Of a stretch of 64,000 nucleotides of DNA, positions 45,951 to 57,813 are shown piece by piece. The stretch's first letter is position 1, and every line of letters starts with the position of its first letter. The stretch is from Nymphaea colorata. Lineage: Eukaryota > Streptophyta > Magnoliopsida > Nymphaeales > Nymphaeaceae. The translations under genes and the position numbers were made by a program. The DNA lies in contig NC_045138.2 of NCBI RefSeq assembly GCF_008831285.2, positions 11,606,571 to 11,670,570 of the forward strand, in the 5' to 3' direction. A model generated the notes under the pieces. That model was not told the origin of the DNA, ran no database searches, and worked only from the letters and a program-made list of their open reading frames with translations.

Positions 45951-46429
45951 TTGGTGCTCATTCTATTTATTAAGGCTGTTGGTATTTTATCCTTTATGTA
46001 CTATTCGTTTTGTGATTTGAATTCTTTTCTGTAGATATGTATCTTGCTAATTACGGTGAATCTCAAGGGGTTTGTGAAAATGAAGCCTATAAACTAACAT
46101 ATAATTGAATGACTGACTGATTATTACCCACACCACAAATAATAGGTCTCAGTATTTGATAAAGGGTACAGTGTGTTTCTTAAAAGGTGTTGGATACTAA
46201 ATGCCTGCTTTCCGAGTATTGTATCCTCATGCTTGCTCTCTCCTTTTGCTCATCTTATATTTCACAAAGTGCCAACTGAACATTGTCATTATGTAGTATC
46301 AAATCCCTTTTTTCTTTTCCTTTTAGGTTCACTCATAAACATGACAAATATTTCCTTTTTTTCAGATTTATTCCATGAAGCTGTAAGAACTTCTCTCTAC
46401 AGGGCCTTAGTAGTCGTTGATCAAGCAAG

Positions 46430-47119
46430 ATGAAATATAACCCAAGTAAGTTTTTGGTGTTGTCTATGCTACTTGGACCATAAGCTTTTTAATGCTCATG
46501 CTTTCTTTGTTTGCTTATCCAGGAGTCACAAGCCCAAGGCGGAAATGCCGAAGGGCACACTTCACTGCACCTTCAAGTGTTAGACGCATTCTCATGAGTG
46601 CACCTTTGTCACCTGAGCTGCGTAACAAGTACAATGTACCCTCTCTCTCTCTTTCTCCCCCCATATATGCTTGTCTCTGTGTGTGTATGTATGTTCATAA
46701 ATATCTCTTCCTCTGTTGTATATAAGTTAATGTTGTCTTCCGCAGAAAAAGTGATCATTCTTTTGTAGGATCTGTTTAAAAGACCTGGGTTTTGGAAGTC
46801 AACGTTTTAATCAGGCCCTTTAATTGTGACAGCTGTGGGGACTTTCTATTTTGGAAAAAGAAAGCACATGCTATTTGTCCCATGTTATGTCTGGATTAGT
46901 CAGTATGATAGCATCTCCATGATATTCTCTGATATTGTTGATGATATTTGATATTCATGATTTATTTTCTCTTTCAGGTGCGATCTGTGCCAGTCAGGAA
47001 AGATGTTGAGGTGCAGGTGGTCAGGGGGACATTCAAGGGAAGAGAGGGGAAAATTGTACAAGTTTACAGAAGGAAGTGGGTCATTCACATTGAACACATT
47101 ACAAGGGAAAAAGTTAATG
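46430..47119 (+). CDS. RPL26: 60S ribosomal protein L26 (uL24), first three coding exons; 3' end not found
   Basis: Exons are 46430-46445, 46523-46635 and 46978-47119. They join in frame to 90 codons: [20 protein letters not shown], then '[20 protein letters not shown]', '[20 protein letters not shown]' and '[20 protein letters not shown]', ending ITREKVN. This is the conserved core of eukaryotic uL24, a large-subunit protein near the peptide exit tunnel; the KOW-type motif is '[19 protein letters not shown]'. The family has about 145 residues, so about 55 C-terminal residues are missing. Introns 1 and 2 are GT-AG. After exon 3 the sequence is AATG/GCAAGTCC, so a GC-AG intron is likely. An expected last exon (…TVNVGI.PSKVVITKLRLDK) was not seen up to 54 kb. 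There are no stops or frameshifts in what is present; it is either a truncated copy or a gene with a very long last intron. Confidence 0.85.
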
Positions 47120-48668
47120 GCAAGTCCTGTACTCTTATTTTCATGTTATTTCATAATTTGTTTAGTCACACATCAAATTCTCATAGATTACTTTAATGAT
47201 ATGTAACATTTTGCTTTTAAGGTATGAGTGTTTCAATTGTTCATTCTGTTGGAAAAGGTTAATGGCATATCCGAGCCCTGCATTCATGCCTTTTTATATT
47301 GGCTATTTTTTTTCTCATTTCATTTGATTACTATACTAGTTTCTGATAGACACATCTACCATTGTATGTGTTCAGTCAGTGACCACGGTGGCACATGCTG
47401 TTAATGACCACAAACAAAAGTTGGCTACTGCCACCTCTGCTTCTTGTATGCAACTAAATTTGTCTGATTTACTTCATGAATGTCATTCATCTGGATCTCG
47501 ATGTCCAACTTGCTGGCCCCAGTTGCAGAGGTTAACCCTTATTCCAAGTCATGGTGCCTTACCAGCCAGAGGCTTAATATAAAAATATATGAAATCTGCA
47601 TATCAATATCTGCTTTTGACCACCTTATTTCTCGGACTTGCTTTACCCCAAAATTCTGGGTTGCTACTTGGAAATTGGAACTAAGTCAGAACGTGTGGGT
47701 CTCAGCCTCTCTGAAATGTGTCCATCATAACCTTTTGGAATTTGACAGTTTGAAAGTAAATTTTCTATTTTATTGATAGAGACATACGAGGTTCCTTTCC
47801 CCTTGGGGGAAGTCCATAATGTTTTGTTTTCCATTCATTTTCTTCTTGATGCAACCACAACCATGATCTGTGTTACTCTGGTCCAAGTAAGCTATGTCTT
47901 CCTGGTTCAATCTTGTTCCTTTCTATCCTTTGTTCTCTTCATTTGTTTTCTTATTAATGGAACCACAACAACGATCTTTGCTGAAAATTTTATTCTGTTC
48001 CAAATAAGGTAAGTCTTCCTGGTACAAACTTGTCTTTGTATCTGGCAGCTAGCAGATAATCCTCGCTATGACATTACCAGATAATACGTGATGACTTCTT
48101 TAGCCATCTTCTTTTTCGGTTCTCCAAGATTTTTACGTTCACATGATTTTCATTTGGACGCCCTTTTTCGTGGAAGCTGTAAAAAAGGTCTGTCTGAAAA
48201 GAGATGGTTGGGCTTGTCACCCTATGTTTTGAGTATTTTGCAGGAGCTACGACATCATTCCTTGCGGCAACCATTGGGATCTTATGTTTGAGCAAAGAAG
48301 CCGAAAGCTCCAAAACTAGAAGTGTTAGGTCGACCATCATCTGCCGAGAAGGTGGGATCATTGCTCGAATGGTGAGAACAAAGAAGGGGCCTGACTCGTC
48401 TTGACCGAGAACTTTTCATCTGCTGCGAGAGAACCAATTCAATAAAGCCCTATAGGATGGCCTTGCTTAAACCTATTTGAATACCAGAAAGAGGAAGAGC
48501 TTAAAGCTAAAAATCTTGAGCCTTCCCTGAGAAATTCCCTATGGCTGGTTATTATTCAACGAGCCCTTAGCTACCAATGCCGCCCCCTTGGCAAAGAAAG
48601 TTATAGGGAAGAAAATTTCGGGTGAGAGGTCACGGTGAAATTTTCTTTGTGGAAACATCCGCCTGTTT
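47120..48668 (+). other. RPL26 downstream region; no last exon recognised
   Basis: Near 47245 the words GGAAAAGGTTAATGGCA resemble the exon-3 end (GGAAAAAGTTAATGGCA at 47105-47121), suggesting a small local duplication. The ORF at 48204-48404 (plus, '...CREGGIIARMVRTKKGPDSS') follows a TTTTGCAG acceptor-like site but is not L26 and is not recognised. Confidence 0.4.
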
Positions 48669-48898
48669 TACCTTGTGGCACGTTTACCTGGTGCTCGTAC
48701 GTGGTTCGATCAGATTGGGTGGGAGTAGTTTTGTTAGTGTCAAAATCAGAATACTTAATATAAGAAAATTGCCTATAACTTGTTTTTTGTTTTTCGCATT
48801 ACACTAATTTAATTTAATCATGTTTTTTTGTGGCCTCAAATGATTCGCATTATCCATCGGAGCTCTGGTTACCTTGTGGCACGTTTACCTGGTGCTCG
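48669..48898. repeat. Perfect 29-bp direct repeat pair
   Basis: The word TACCTTGTGGCACGTTTACC...GTGCTCG occurs at 48669-48697 and 48870-48898. The second copy ends two bases before the candidate MITE. Confidence 0.9.
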
Positions 48899-48900
48899 AA

Positions 48901-49079
48901 CATTAGGAGCACCTTTGCCTATAACTTCCACTCATTCCGTCACCATCCTAACTAGCTAGGTTTGAATATATCGCTCATCAAAGAGTGTTATTCTATAATG
49001 TCTGCCCAGCAATCGCCTTTTAACGTTAGTAAGCATTCAAACATCTATCCCACATTCATTTGCAAAGGTGCTCCTAATG
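48901..49079. mobile_element. Candidate MITE, 179 bp with 18-bp perfect terminal inverted repeats
   Basis: CATTAGGAGCACCTTTGC (48901-48918) is exactly the reverse complement of 49062-49079. If the outer TA of the palindrome is the target site, the ends are GGAGCACC...GGTGCTCC with a TA duplication, as for Tc1/mariner (Stowaway-like) MITEs. No coding capacity. Not matched to a named family. Confidence 0.5.
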
Positions 49080-49448
49080 GATTGAATACCATATCAACAG
49101 GTGTTGGGGTGGTGGGGTTGGGTTGGAGGGTGTAAGGGCCACCATGGCTCGTCTCTTCTCAAGAATCCATACATTCCTTATTAGTGTATCAACAGCTATC
49201 TCTCGAGCACAGTGTTTATGATCAACCTCAATGGGAAAATGGAGCACTTAACAATACACCTTCACAGGTCAAGAAATAAATAATTCATATGATCTGATCA
49301 AATAATATTATATTACTATGGTTCAAGAGGAAGCACCAGTGTCCACTCGAACACTACAATGGAAGTGTGTTGAATCAAGAGCAGACTTATTGTGGTTGTT
49401 TCCTTCCCACTTTGAAGGGTCAAGTCGATACAATCAGTATCACAATGC
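49080..49448. other. Non-coding DNA, nothing recognised
   Basis: Spacer between the candidate MITE and the plastid-derived block. It shows no plastid similarity that I recognise. Confidence 0.4.
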
Positions 49449-49544
49449 GAAGGGCTCCCTCTAGGAATATCTAGTACTTTCAAATTCATGATTATATTTC
49501 AGGCTGAACATAACATCCTTACACATCCAATTCCATATGTTAGG
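49449..49544 (+). pseudogene. psbA: Plastid psbA fragment (photosystem II D1) in nuclear DNA
   Basis: Reads '[20 protein letters not shown]' then '[11 protein letters not shown]', matching D1 '[31 protein letters not shown]'. About 32 codons, with a one-base insertion near the end and several substitutions. D1 is a plastid thylakoid protein; here it is a NUPT remnant and not expressed as D1. It is followed within 40 bp by psbD leader sequence, an order not found in normal plastomes. Confidence 0.85.
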
Positions 49545-49581
49545 ATGAAAATGGTTGATGTAGTTAAATAGGAGGATCAAT

Positions 49582-50410
49582 ATGACTATAGCCTTTTGGT
49601 AGATTTATCAAAGAAGAAGACCATTTCATTTTGGTAGGCTGGTCCAGTCCATTGCTCTTCCCTTATACTAATTTCACTTTAGGAGGGTGGTTCACAGGTT
49701 CAAGCTTTATAACTTCATGGTATACCTATGCATTGGCAAGTTCTATTTGGAAGGCTGAAATTTCCTAACCACTACAATTTCTACCCCTATTAATAGTTCA
49801 ACCCATTCTTTATTGCTGCTATGGAGCTTGGAAGCACAAGGAGATTTTACTCTTTGGTGCCAAGTAGGCAGTCCTATGGACTATTGTTGCTCTCCAAGGC
49901 GCTTTCGAACTAATAGGCTTCATATTACATCAATTTCAACTAGCTTGATCTGTTCAGATGAGATCTTATAACGTAATCACATTCTCTGGTCCAATTGTGG
50001 TTTTTGTTTCCGTATTCCTGATTTATCAACTAGGTCAGCATGGCTTGTTCATTGCACCTAGTGTTGGTGTAGCAGCTTATTTGAGTCCAGCCATTTAATC
50101 CAATGGTTTCATGGACTTTGAACCCATCTCATATGATGGGCTGGAATATGAGTGATGCTCTGCTATGGGCTTGTCGTGGTGCTACTATAAAAAATACTTA
50201 TTCTAGGATGGTGATAGCGCAAATACATTCCATGCCTTTAACCCAGCTGAAGCTGGAGAGACCTAGTTTATAGTCACAAATTTTTGGACTTGCTTTCTCC
50301 AATAAATGTTGGTTACATTTCTTTATGTTATTTGTACTAGTCACTTGTTTACAGATGAGTGCTCTTGAGGTAGTTGGTCCATCTTTGAACCTATGTGAAA
50401 TTGAATCCAT
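49582..50410 (+). pseudogene. psbD: Plastid psbD pseudogene (photosystem II D2) in nuclear DNA
   Basis: Begins ATGACTATAGCC after a plastid-style AGGAGGATCAAT leader. Despite stops and frameshifts it follows D2 order: '[14 protein letters not shown]', '[20 protein letters not shown]', '[20 protein letters not shown]' (frame-corrected), '[14 protein letters not shown]', '[20 protein letters not shown]', 'GDSANTFHAFNPAEAGET' and '[11 protein letters not shown]'. Coverage is to about residue 300 of 353, with a deletion near the N-terminus. Heavy divergence means an old transfer. The last 50 residues and the overlapping psbC are absent. Confidence 0.88.
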
Positions 50411-53400
50411 TTAGGTTGAATGGCACAGTGCTGATACCTAAAGTGGTGAACCATATACCTACAACATGCCAAGCAGCTAGGAAGAAGGGACGAGAGACCA
50501 TAGAACTCCTTGGATCATCTAGTACAGATCATCCAATTCACAATTTTTTTTCCTTCAGAATTGAATCCATTTAGGTTGCATGATAACATATAAGTACCTT
50601 ATACGCCAATCTAGTTGATCCACATTTTTCGGTTTGGGCAATAGTTGTACATATGCCTCACTTCTTTCTTGGCATAAACCCTAGGCAAGCTCTGCGAATT
50701 AGTGGATTTTAAATATTTTACTCACAATTTTTCATTCCAGATTATCTACACTACATGCTAACGCATTAAAACTCACGATAACAAGCCTATAACCTAACTG
50801 AATATGCCGTGGAAACAATGAGGGCTTTTTGTACTACGTTCATACTTTTCATGAAATTTAGAGTTGAATCATTACTATGGCGACACCAATTTACGCATAC
50901 ACAATTGATTTATATGCATGCTTGATTGAATTACATATCAACAGGAAACAAACGTATCACACAAGGCTAATCAAAGATTACAAGTAACATGCATATTATA
51001 TCTGGCAATTCTAAACCAACACATAATTATGCATGCCTACAGAAACTAACATGTACATTCTGAACAATGAGACATGGTGCACCCCTGAAAGGTGTGTAGG
51101 ATACAGAGGACCATTGTGCAGTTTATGGCCACTACAAAACGAGTACCAAGAATATAAATAACTTGGAGTAACCCAGCCATGACTCTAGCAAGAGGTGTCA
51201 ATTTCAGCATAGCTGTTGCAGTAGCAAAGTCCCAAATTCTAGCACCATTGGACAGGGAACAGGTTCTCGTTAGTAGCCTGGGGGACAACTCCTTTATATC
51301 TACAGAACTCTAGACCTGTGCACCACCCATCGAACTCTTTTATAGCAAGCTTGGCTAGCATCTAGTCGGTTATCGGTTTCATCAATACATCTCATATTTT
51401 ATGATAGAAGGGCATTACCCACGTCATGCATTCTTCACTATGCTCTTTCATTTCCTGTTATCTTCCATGCCATGTAAGGATGATTGGGGTCGCCACCTCA
51501 AGTTCTTTTTTCAATCAAAGTCATTTTCCCCTCTCATGTTCAAACAGTAAATCAATACACAAATAAAGGATGGCCAGACTGGGTGATGAGACTATGCTTG
51601 TCAGGTCGACTCAATAGAAGATTCAAACTAAATGACAATGCTGACCTTGACAAACTGAAGAGTCCCTATAGGATAACACTGAAAATGAAAATTCTAGATG
51701 ATTTTTGACACAGGAAAACAATGATTCTTTTAAAAAAATCATCCAGTTTTTTAATGAAAATTTTGCACATAGTATTGTTGAAATGTGATGCAAACATGTA
51801 ATGAAACAAAGCACACAAAAAGCTTCAAACAGAACTGCATAATGACCCTGCTCTATCATGCGAATGTTTGAAAATGGCTTGGTCACCTAAAATAGATATA
51901 TGGGGATTTAAAATCAAGTTAAACCAATGCAGGATCCAGAAAGTTGGGATCCATTCTGTTGATACGAAGCCTGATTGTTCTTAACACTTTTATCAGGAGT
52001 AATCAAACTAATGACAAAACTAGACATTTAAGCCATCTAAGCACTAAATGTCACCTATATCCTATATATAATAAACAAACATGCTCTAGATTTTGGAGAA
52101 AGTTTCAACATAAAATCTGTGTCGATCTTAGAAGATTAGGGTTTGTGAATTACATGGAGTTCATAAAGAGTGATTGTTCAACCCTAGCTGATTGCAAATC
52201 CATATAAATGTGGATCTAACCTAGAATACATGCAACTAGGAATATCCATGATCACGACTTGGTCTCTAGGGGTTTGGGTTTTGGGCATGGTCCTATTCAG
52301 ATTCAATTTGAACCAGAATTTGATATCAGATTTGTAGTCATGTGCATGTTCAAAGTCAAAGTGTGCATTTATAAGTGGTAATTTATAAAGGGTGAACTTA
52401 CAAATACTAAAGTAGCTTTATTAATCTTTTCAGTGCTTTCTTAGATCAGAATACAAATTATTCTCACGATTCACATAGTAATTACAGATAGGCTGATGTT
52501 GGATGCTTCTTAGGTTCACCATTCATCTATTTGCTTATATTTTTTTAAATGTTTGGGTATGAGGAAGGAGAGAATAGACATGTAACGTTTTGGAGAACAT
52601 TGTACACTATATGATTCCTTGATTTTTAATTTGGCTTAATTTTCAGTTTAGGTTGCTTATAAATTTGTTAAATGCCACTTATTTTAGCTTCGGATTCATT
52701 TTTCTTAACTTTTTTGGATCTATTTGTCAAGTTGTAGTTGAAGAAGGGAAGTCAATTTTTTTTAATGACTGCATTTTTCTGTTTATTGCATAATGTGCAC
52801 TATATTTGAAATTGGAGTAAAAGTATATAGAGTGCATTAAAATTCTGGTTTTTAGGAACTGTTTACTTCCAAATGTGAAGAACAAAGACCAGCTTTTATT
52901 TCAAAAAAATCTATTTCAACAAATTTGTTCTTTTACCTAGCTTCTTAAGTCTGTTAAAGACATCAGAATTTTTTGCAAAAGGTAGGAAAAGAGTTTTAGG
53001 TTGGTTCATGAGTCTTTAGAAAGTTAATTTCATATTTGGAGCGTGTCTGCATATTTTCTAGACTTTTACGTGTGTAAAACTAGAGATATTGTTTTTTTCC
53101 TGGTCCTGGTTTCTATCTAGCAAAAACAGAATCTTGAAATTCATGTTTTCTGAATCAGATTTCCTTAATTTTAATTTTCTAGAAAGAAAAGATATTTCCA
53201 AACTTTTTGTACCGGATTTTTCCTCAACAGTGTTAGTTTGTTTATTTATCTTTGATTTTAGGGAGCCTTCTTCTCTGTCATTTCTCAAAGGCTCCTGAAT
53301 CTGTTTGCCTACTGGTTCTGGGAATTTTAGGAACTTGCAAGTAAAATTGCAGGGCGAGGAATAGTAAAACTTTTTTTTTCCCTTTGCTTGTATTTTCTTG

Positions 53401-54409
53401 TGTGCATTGTCAAAGAAATAACCTTTAACCATATATTGTGAGCTGATCTTTGAAATTAGTCAGTTGCTTGACTAACAACAAAGGTTAGATAGGCGAGAAG
53501 TCACCTAACCCATTGAAAATTGTCAAATAGGAATAAAAGAACCTAAACCCACTTTTCTCTGGGTTCTCTTCTGAATCTAGGCCTTCCTTAGTTTATGAAA
53601 TTTTAGAGAGGCAATTTTTCTCCATCACTTTCATATTTTCCAGTGACAAATCAAACGGGAGAGTCCAAAAAGGTTAAGCATGCGGAAGGGAATCTTTAGA
53701 GTGGAGGGAGAGTCATCAAGCTTCCATGGAATGACATTCTAGAGTTGAATAGTGATGAGTTAACTAACATATTAGTGTATTAGACTGGATTACCTTTGTA
53801 TCCTATTTAGTTAGCTTTTGCATGGTATTTCTTATTTTTATATTTTTTTTTGGTAGAATAGGCCACATGGCTTCACTACGCTTCAAAGCGTTAGTACCAG
53901 CTATAGGACACATGAAACTTCTTTGAAGACTCTCATGTAGAGAATTTAATTGAAGATTATATGGAGAATTCTTGAGGACTTCACATGTCAGGTTGTGTCA
54001 TTCCTTGCCCCTGATTCTTCCGGTTTTCATGCCTCTTGTAATATAAAGGCATAAGCATGGTGCTAAGGACAACAACGTTCTAAAACACAAGGAAGGGGGT
54101 GGTGTCCATCAATTTCTTGTGTCCATGTTCTAGTTTGTTTAAAAACTTACGAAATTAAGGTGTAAAAATTCAATTCTTTTGCATGGAATGTTTTTATGAA
54201 AGTCTTTCTAATTTAAGAATTTTTAAGCCCACTTGATTTTTTTTTTCAAAATTGCTTTGGAATAAGTGGCTGTTTATATGGATTTTAAAGTGTTTGATTC
54301 TCATTGGAAAATTACCTCTAGTGTTTTCCACGTAAAAAAATATATATATATAAAAGGGAAACATATGGTCAGGTAGTTGCAGACTAGTGTAGCTGTTCTG
54401 TTTTCCAAA
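50411..54409. other. AT-rich intergenic DNA, no gene recognised
   Basis: No ORF with a known domain, and no plastid similarity recognised beyond 50410. The word GAATTGAATCCATTTAGGTTG near the psbD end (about 50398) recurs at about 50558. Otherwise featureless. Confidence 0.5.
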
Positions 54410-56760
54410 CTGGACATGAATGTTTGTCTAAGTTATGTTGTGTCTCGGCAAGAGGCTTTATTTGTGAAATCAGGGACAATCTAGTTGTTTCACCTGGACG
54501 AATAGGAGGAAGGAGGGGTAGTTGGTGCAATGCAAACTGGATTGGGCTTTCGCTAATAGGGGATGGGAGAGCAATGGGGATTTGTCTATGGTGACAACGT
54601 ACATAGCCAGAGCCTCGTCTGATCACAGAGCTGCTTTGGTTGACATTCGAACTTTGAATACTCTGGTGTAGAAGAAATCTGAGTTCTGTTTCTGCAGAAT
54701 ATGGACTAAATCTCGGGAGGTAGAAGACTTGATTAAGGCGGAGGGGGCAGCCAGGGGTACAGGCGATCCTATGAAGTCCCTTCTCCATAAGCTCAAAAAT
54801 GGTGGGAGGAAACTTAAGCACTGGAATTGGAATCACTTGGGGTTTCTGTCGGAGAAAATCAAGCAACTTCAAGCAAGTTTGGAGATCTTGCAGCAACGGA
54901 TAGAGATGGGGGAAGAAGATGCACAGGTTGATGACCAATCCGTCAAACAGCAACTACAGCACTGCTATGACATGCATGAAGTTTTTTGGCGAGATATGGC
55001 CAAGGTAAGATGGCTAAGAGAGGGAGACAGGAATACTCAATTTTTCCAAACAGTGCCACATGCTAAAGATAAGAAAAGCCAGATAAAAGCCATGGTGATT
55101 GCAGGCAAGCGTCATGACCCCATAGATGATATCCTCAAGGCTGAGGCTGATTACCTTCACAATTTTCTATACAACGATGAAACAGAATGAGCGCTTTTTG
55201 AAGATATGGAAGAGGGGCTTAAGATGTCAGTTGTACAAAACTAAACAGCTCAAGGCGTCACTATTGGGGGGAATCAAGAAGGCAGGTTTTGGCATGGATA
55301 GTGGTAGTGCAGCTGGTCTGGATGGTTAACCTAATTATTTCTTTCAGAAATAGTGAGATGTGTTAGGCAATGATCTTTCCAAATCTGTGGTCAAAATCTT
55401 CAAAACAAGCAAAATGTCCAGGGAGGTCAACCAAACGAACATGGTATGTAGAATGAGGGACATCTTACTCAGAATCATTGATGCTAGTCAAGGAGCTTTT
55501 CTTCATGGACGGCATGGCATATCCATGAAAAAATTGTTTTTGAGCAGCATTTGATTAACTGGATCATTAACAACGAGAAGAAGATAGCGTGCCTCAAGTT
55601 GGATCTCTCCAAAGCCTACGAAAGGGTATCGTGGCCTTTTTTTGAGAGCATCCTTAGAGTTATGGGGTTTGATGAGTGTTCCAGAAAATTATTGAGTGTG
55701 TGCAGTCTTTCGGATTAACAGAATGGAGCGTGTTTATTTTGTTCCTAAGAGGGGTTTGAGACAAGGGGACCCTCTGTCCTCATACCTATTTCTTATTTTC
55801 ATGGAGGTTTTGATAGACATTTTAAGTCCTTGGCCAACAATGAGGGGATTGGGGTGCCGAGAGGTCCTCTCAGATTCTCCTTTAAGGGGATCATTATATA
55901 TGTTGACAATGTACTATCTTCTCTTATGTTGAACTGTGCTATATGGATAGGTTTCAGGAATTCCTAGACGAAGTGAGAAGAAGCTCAGGCCTACTAATCA
56001 ATAGAGAGAAATCCAAGTTGTTTGGCATTAACATAACTAATGATAGGAGTCTCCTACTGGTAGGGCGTTTGGAATGCAAGAGAGATAGTTTGCCTTCTCC
56101 TTATTTAGGCCTTCCCCTCACCAATGGGAGGGTGTCAGACGGGTTGTCCTGCCCCTTTATTGAGCGGGCTGGAAAACTAACCTCCTTTCATATGGGGGTA
56201 GGTATGCCTAATCAAATATAACATGGTGTCGATCATTAATTACTGGATGCAAACGTATAAACTATCCCAGTCCACTATATCCAAAGAGAAACTTATGAGC
56301 AACTTTCTATGGCCGACTGACGACAATGAAAGGAGGAAGCGCCATTTGATTGCTTGGTCGTAGCTTTGTGCTCCGACTGAGGAGGGAGGTGTTGGTATGA
56401 AACAGCTTCACGAGTGGAATAAGGCCCTGGTTGCTAGTCAAACATGCCATTTGATGAATACTAATGACGGTGGATGGAAGTGGTTTCAGGGCAGGTACTT
56501 CAATAGAGGTAAAGGGCTTCAGTTAGGAGGGAGTATCTGGAAAGATGGGTGCTACTGGTGTAATATGGGATGAGGTTGGACTCTCATCTAAAACATAGTC
56601 AAACGGAAGGTAGAAGATGGCTGCAAAGTCCTTTTTTGAACTGACAATTTTCTTGGCACTCCCATAATCGACAGATATGGAGAACGAGTGTTGGAAGTTA
56701 CGTTGTGTCTCAAAGCCTTCTAGGTTTGAGCAAGTAAGTTTGAGGAGTGTACCTTAAGGA
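54410..56760 (+). mobile_element. L1-type LINE, 5'-truncated and inactivated
   Basis: Plus strand, in order: endonuclease end ('LDWAFANRGWESNGDLSMVT', 'SSDHRAALVDIRTLNTLV', 54520-54680), linker, RT and decayed zf-RVT. ORF1 and most of the endonuclease are missing, as expected from incomplete reverse transcription. No poly(A) tail was identified, so the 3' limit is approximate. Confidence 0.8.
54510..56660 (+). pseudogene. LINE ORF2 relic: endonuclease end, reverse transcriptase, zf-RVT
   Basis: Linker 'NGGRKLKHWNWNHLGFLSEK' and 'KVRWLREGDRNTQFFQTVPH' (54790-55090) are standard for plant LINEs. RT blocks: '[20 protein letters not shown]' (about 55585-55645), 'PKRGLRQGDPLSSYLFLIFM' (55745-55805), 'IIYVDNVLSSLML' at the catalytic site (about 55890-55930), where the usual (F/Y)xDD reads YVDN, and 'PSPYLGLPLTNGRVSDG'. 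Later 'VEDGCKVLFWTDNFLGTPII' (about 56610-56665, frame-corrected) resembles the region before zf-RVT. Many stops and frameshifts. Confidence 0.82.
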
Positions 56761-57813
56761 TCTAGGAATTGCATGTCTAATGCTCATTACACCCACCCAG
56801 TAGAAAGCCTAATACAAACACCATTGCCCATATGTGGCCCCACCTTGGCCTGCACCCGTTTCACCGCCACTTGGCCCGGACACTATCGACCACAACTAGC
56901 AAGTGTTGGCCAATGCCTTGATGAAGGCTATCTGATCTGGACCTTGGCAAGGGTCCAAATCCTTCTTGTACCTTGCTCTGTATCCATCTTCAGTGGTACA
57001 CTTCCAGCGTCAACAGGAGGCTAGCTCTGCCACAAGCCACTTAGCACCCGTCTACATTAGGTTTGACCGGGACCAACACCCGTACATGTGGACCTATAGC
57101 CATGGAAATGCTTTAAAGAAACAACAGGTCGCTGCTTCTATGACCGAGACCTCCCTTGGCAACTGTCCCAAATTGAGGCTTCATCTTTCCCAGCAGATCA
57201 TCTTAGGCAGACATTCATATCCCTAAGTTCCTATACTGATTGGAAATTTTGTAAAATGATCTTTTCAACGAGCTATTATATGTCTTGATCGGAGCTCAAA
57301 CGATGGAGATATCATTAATTTACTATGGCTGACTGTGCACCAGCTAGAACTTGTCACTGCAGACAGAACTGGCTGAAATATGTGGTCTTTCATTTTCTGA
57401 GGGCCATAACTCCGTGCACTGGTGTCGAAACACTATGAAATTCGGGGAGCGTATATATGATATCAATATCTTCTCGAATCCCTAGAAACATAGCCGAGAA
57501 AACTTGTGGGGATCTCAATCCTTGATCCCATTGTCCACCTAATCGTTCACTACAAAGTTTTCATTTCCCATATTCTTTTCCTTTAAATTTGACAAATGTG
57601 AAGTCACCCATACTGTTGAAGTTTTTTCTTTTTTTCTCTTGAAAGCAACTTCCATCTCAATAGAGCTAGAAGACAAAACTTACTACTTGAATAGAATGAA
57701 ATAAAACCTATACACATAAACACATGAAAATAATTCAAATGCATGAATTATAAACGTTTGAATGTAGATGCATACAACTAAACTGAAAATCAATTTAACT
57801 AAAACATCAGGCA
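56761..57813. other. Unassigned DNA between LINE and Gypsy
   Basis: ORFs at 56773-57024 and 56966-57226 (plus) lack known motifs. A GGGCCATAACTCCGTGCAC stretch at about 57401-57420 looks like part of a dispersed repeat, but I cannot name it. Confidence 0.35.

Noticed and set aside
48204-48404. Possible last exon of RPL26 after a TTTTGCAG site
   Set aside because: The translation (GATTSFLAATIGILCLSKEA...) does not match the L26 C-terminus and matches nothing else known to me.
54384-54953. 189-codon minus-strand ORF
   Set aside because: Opposite the LINE endonuclease/linker, whose plus-strand residues match known LINE blocks; no domain on the minus strand.
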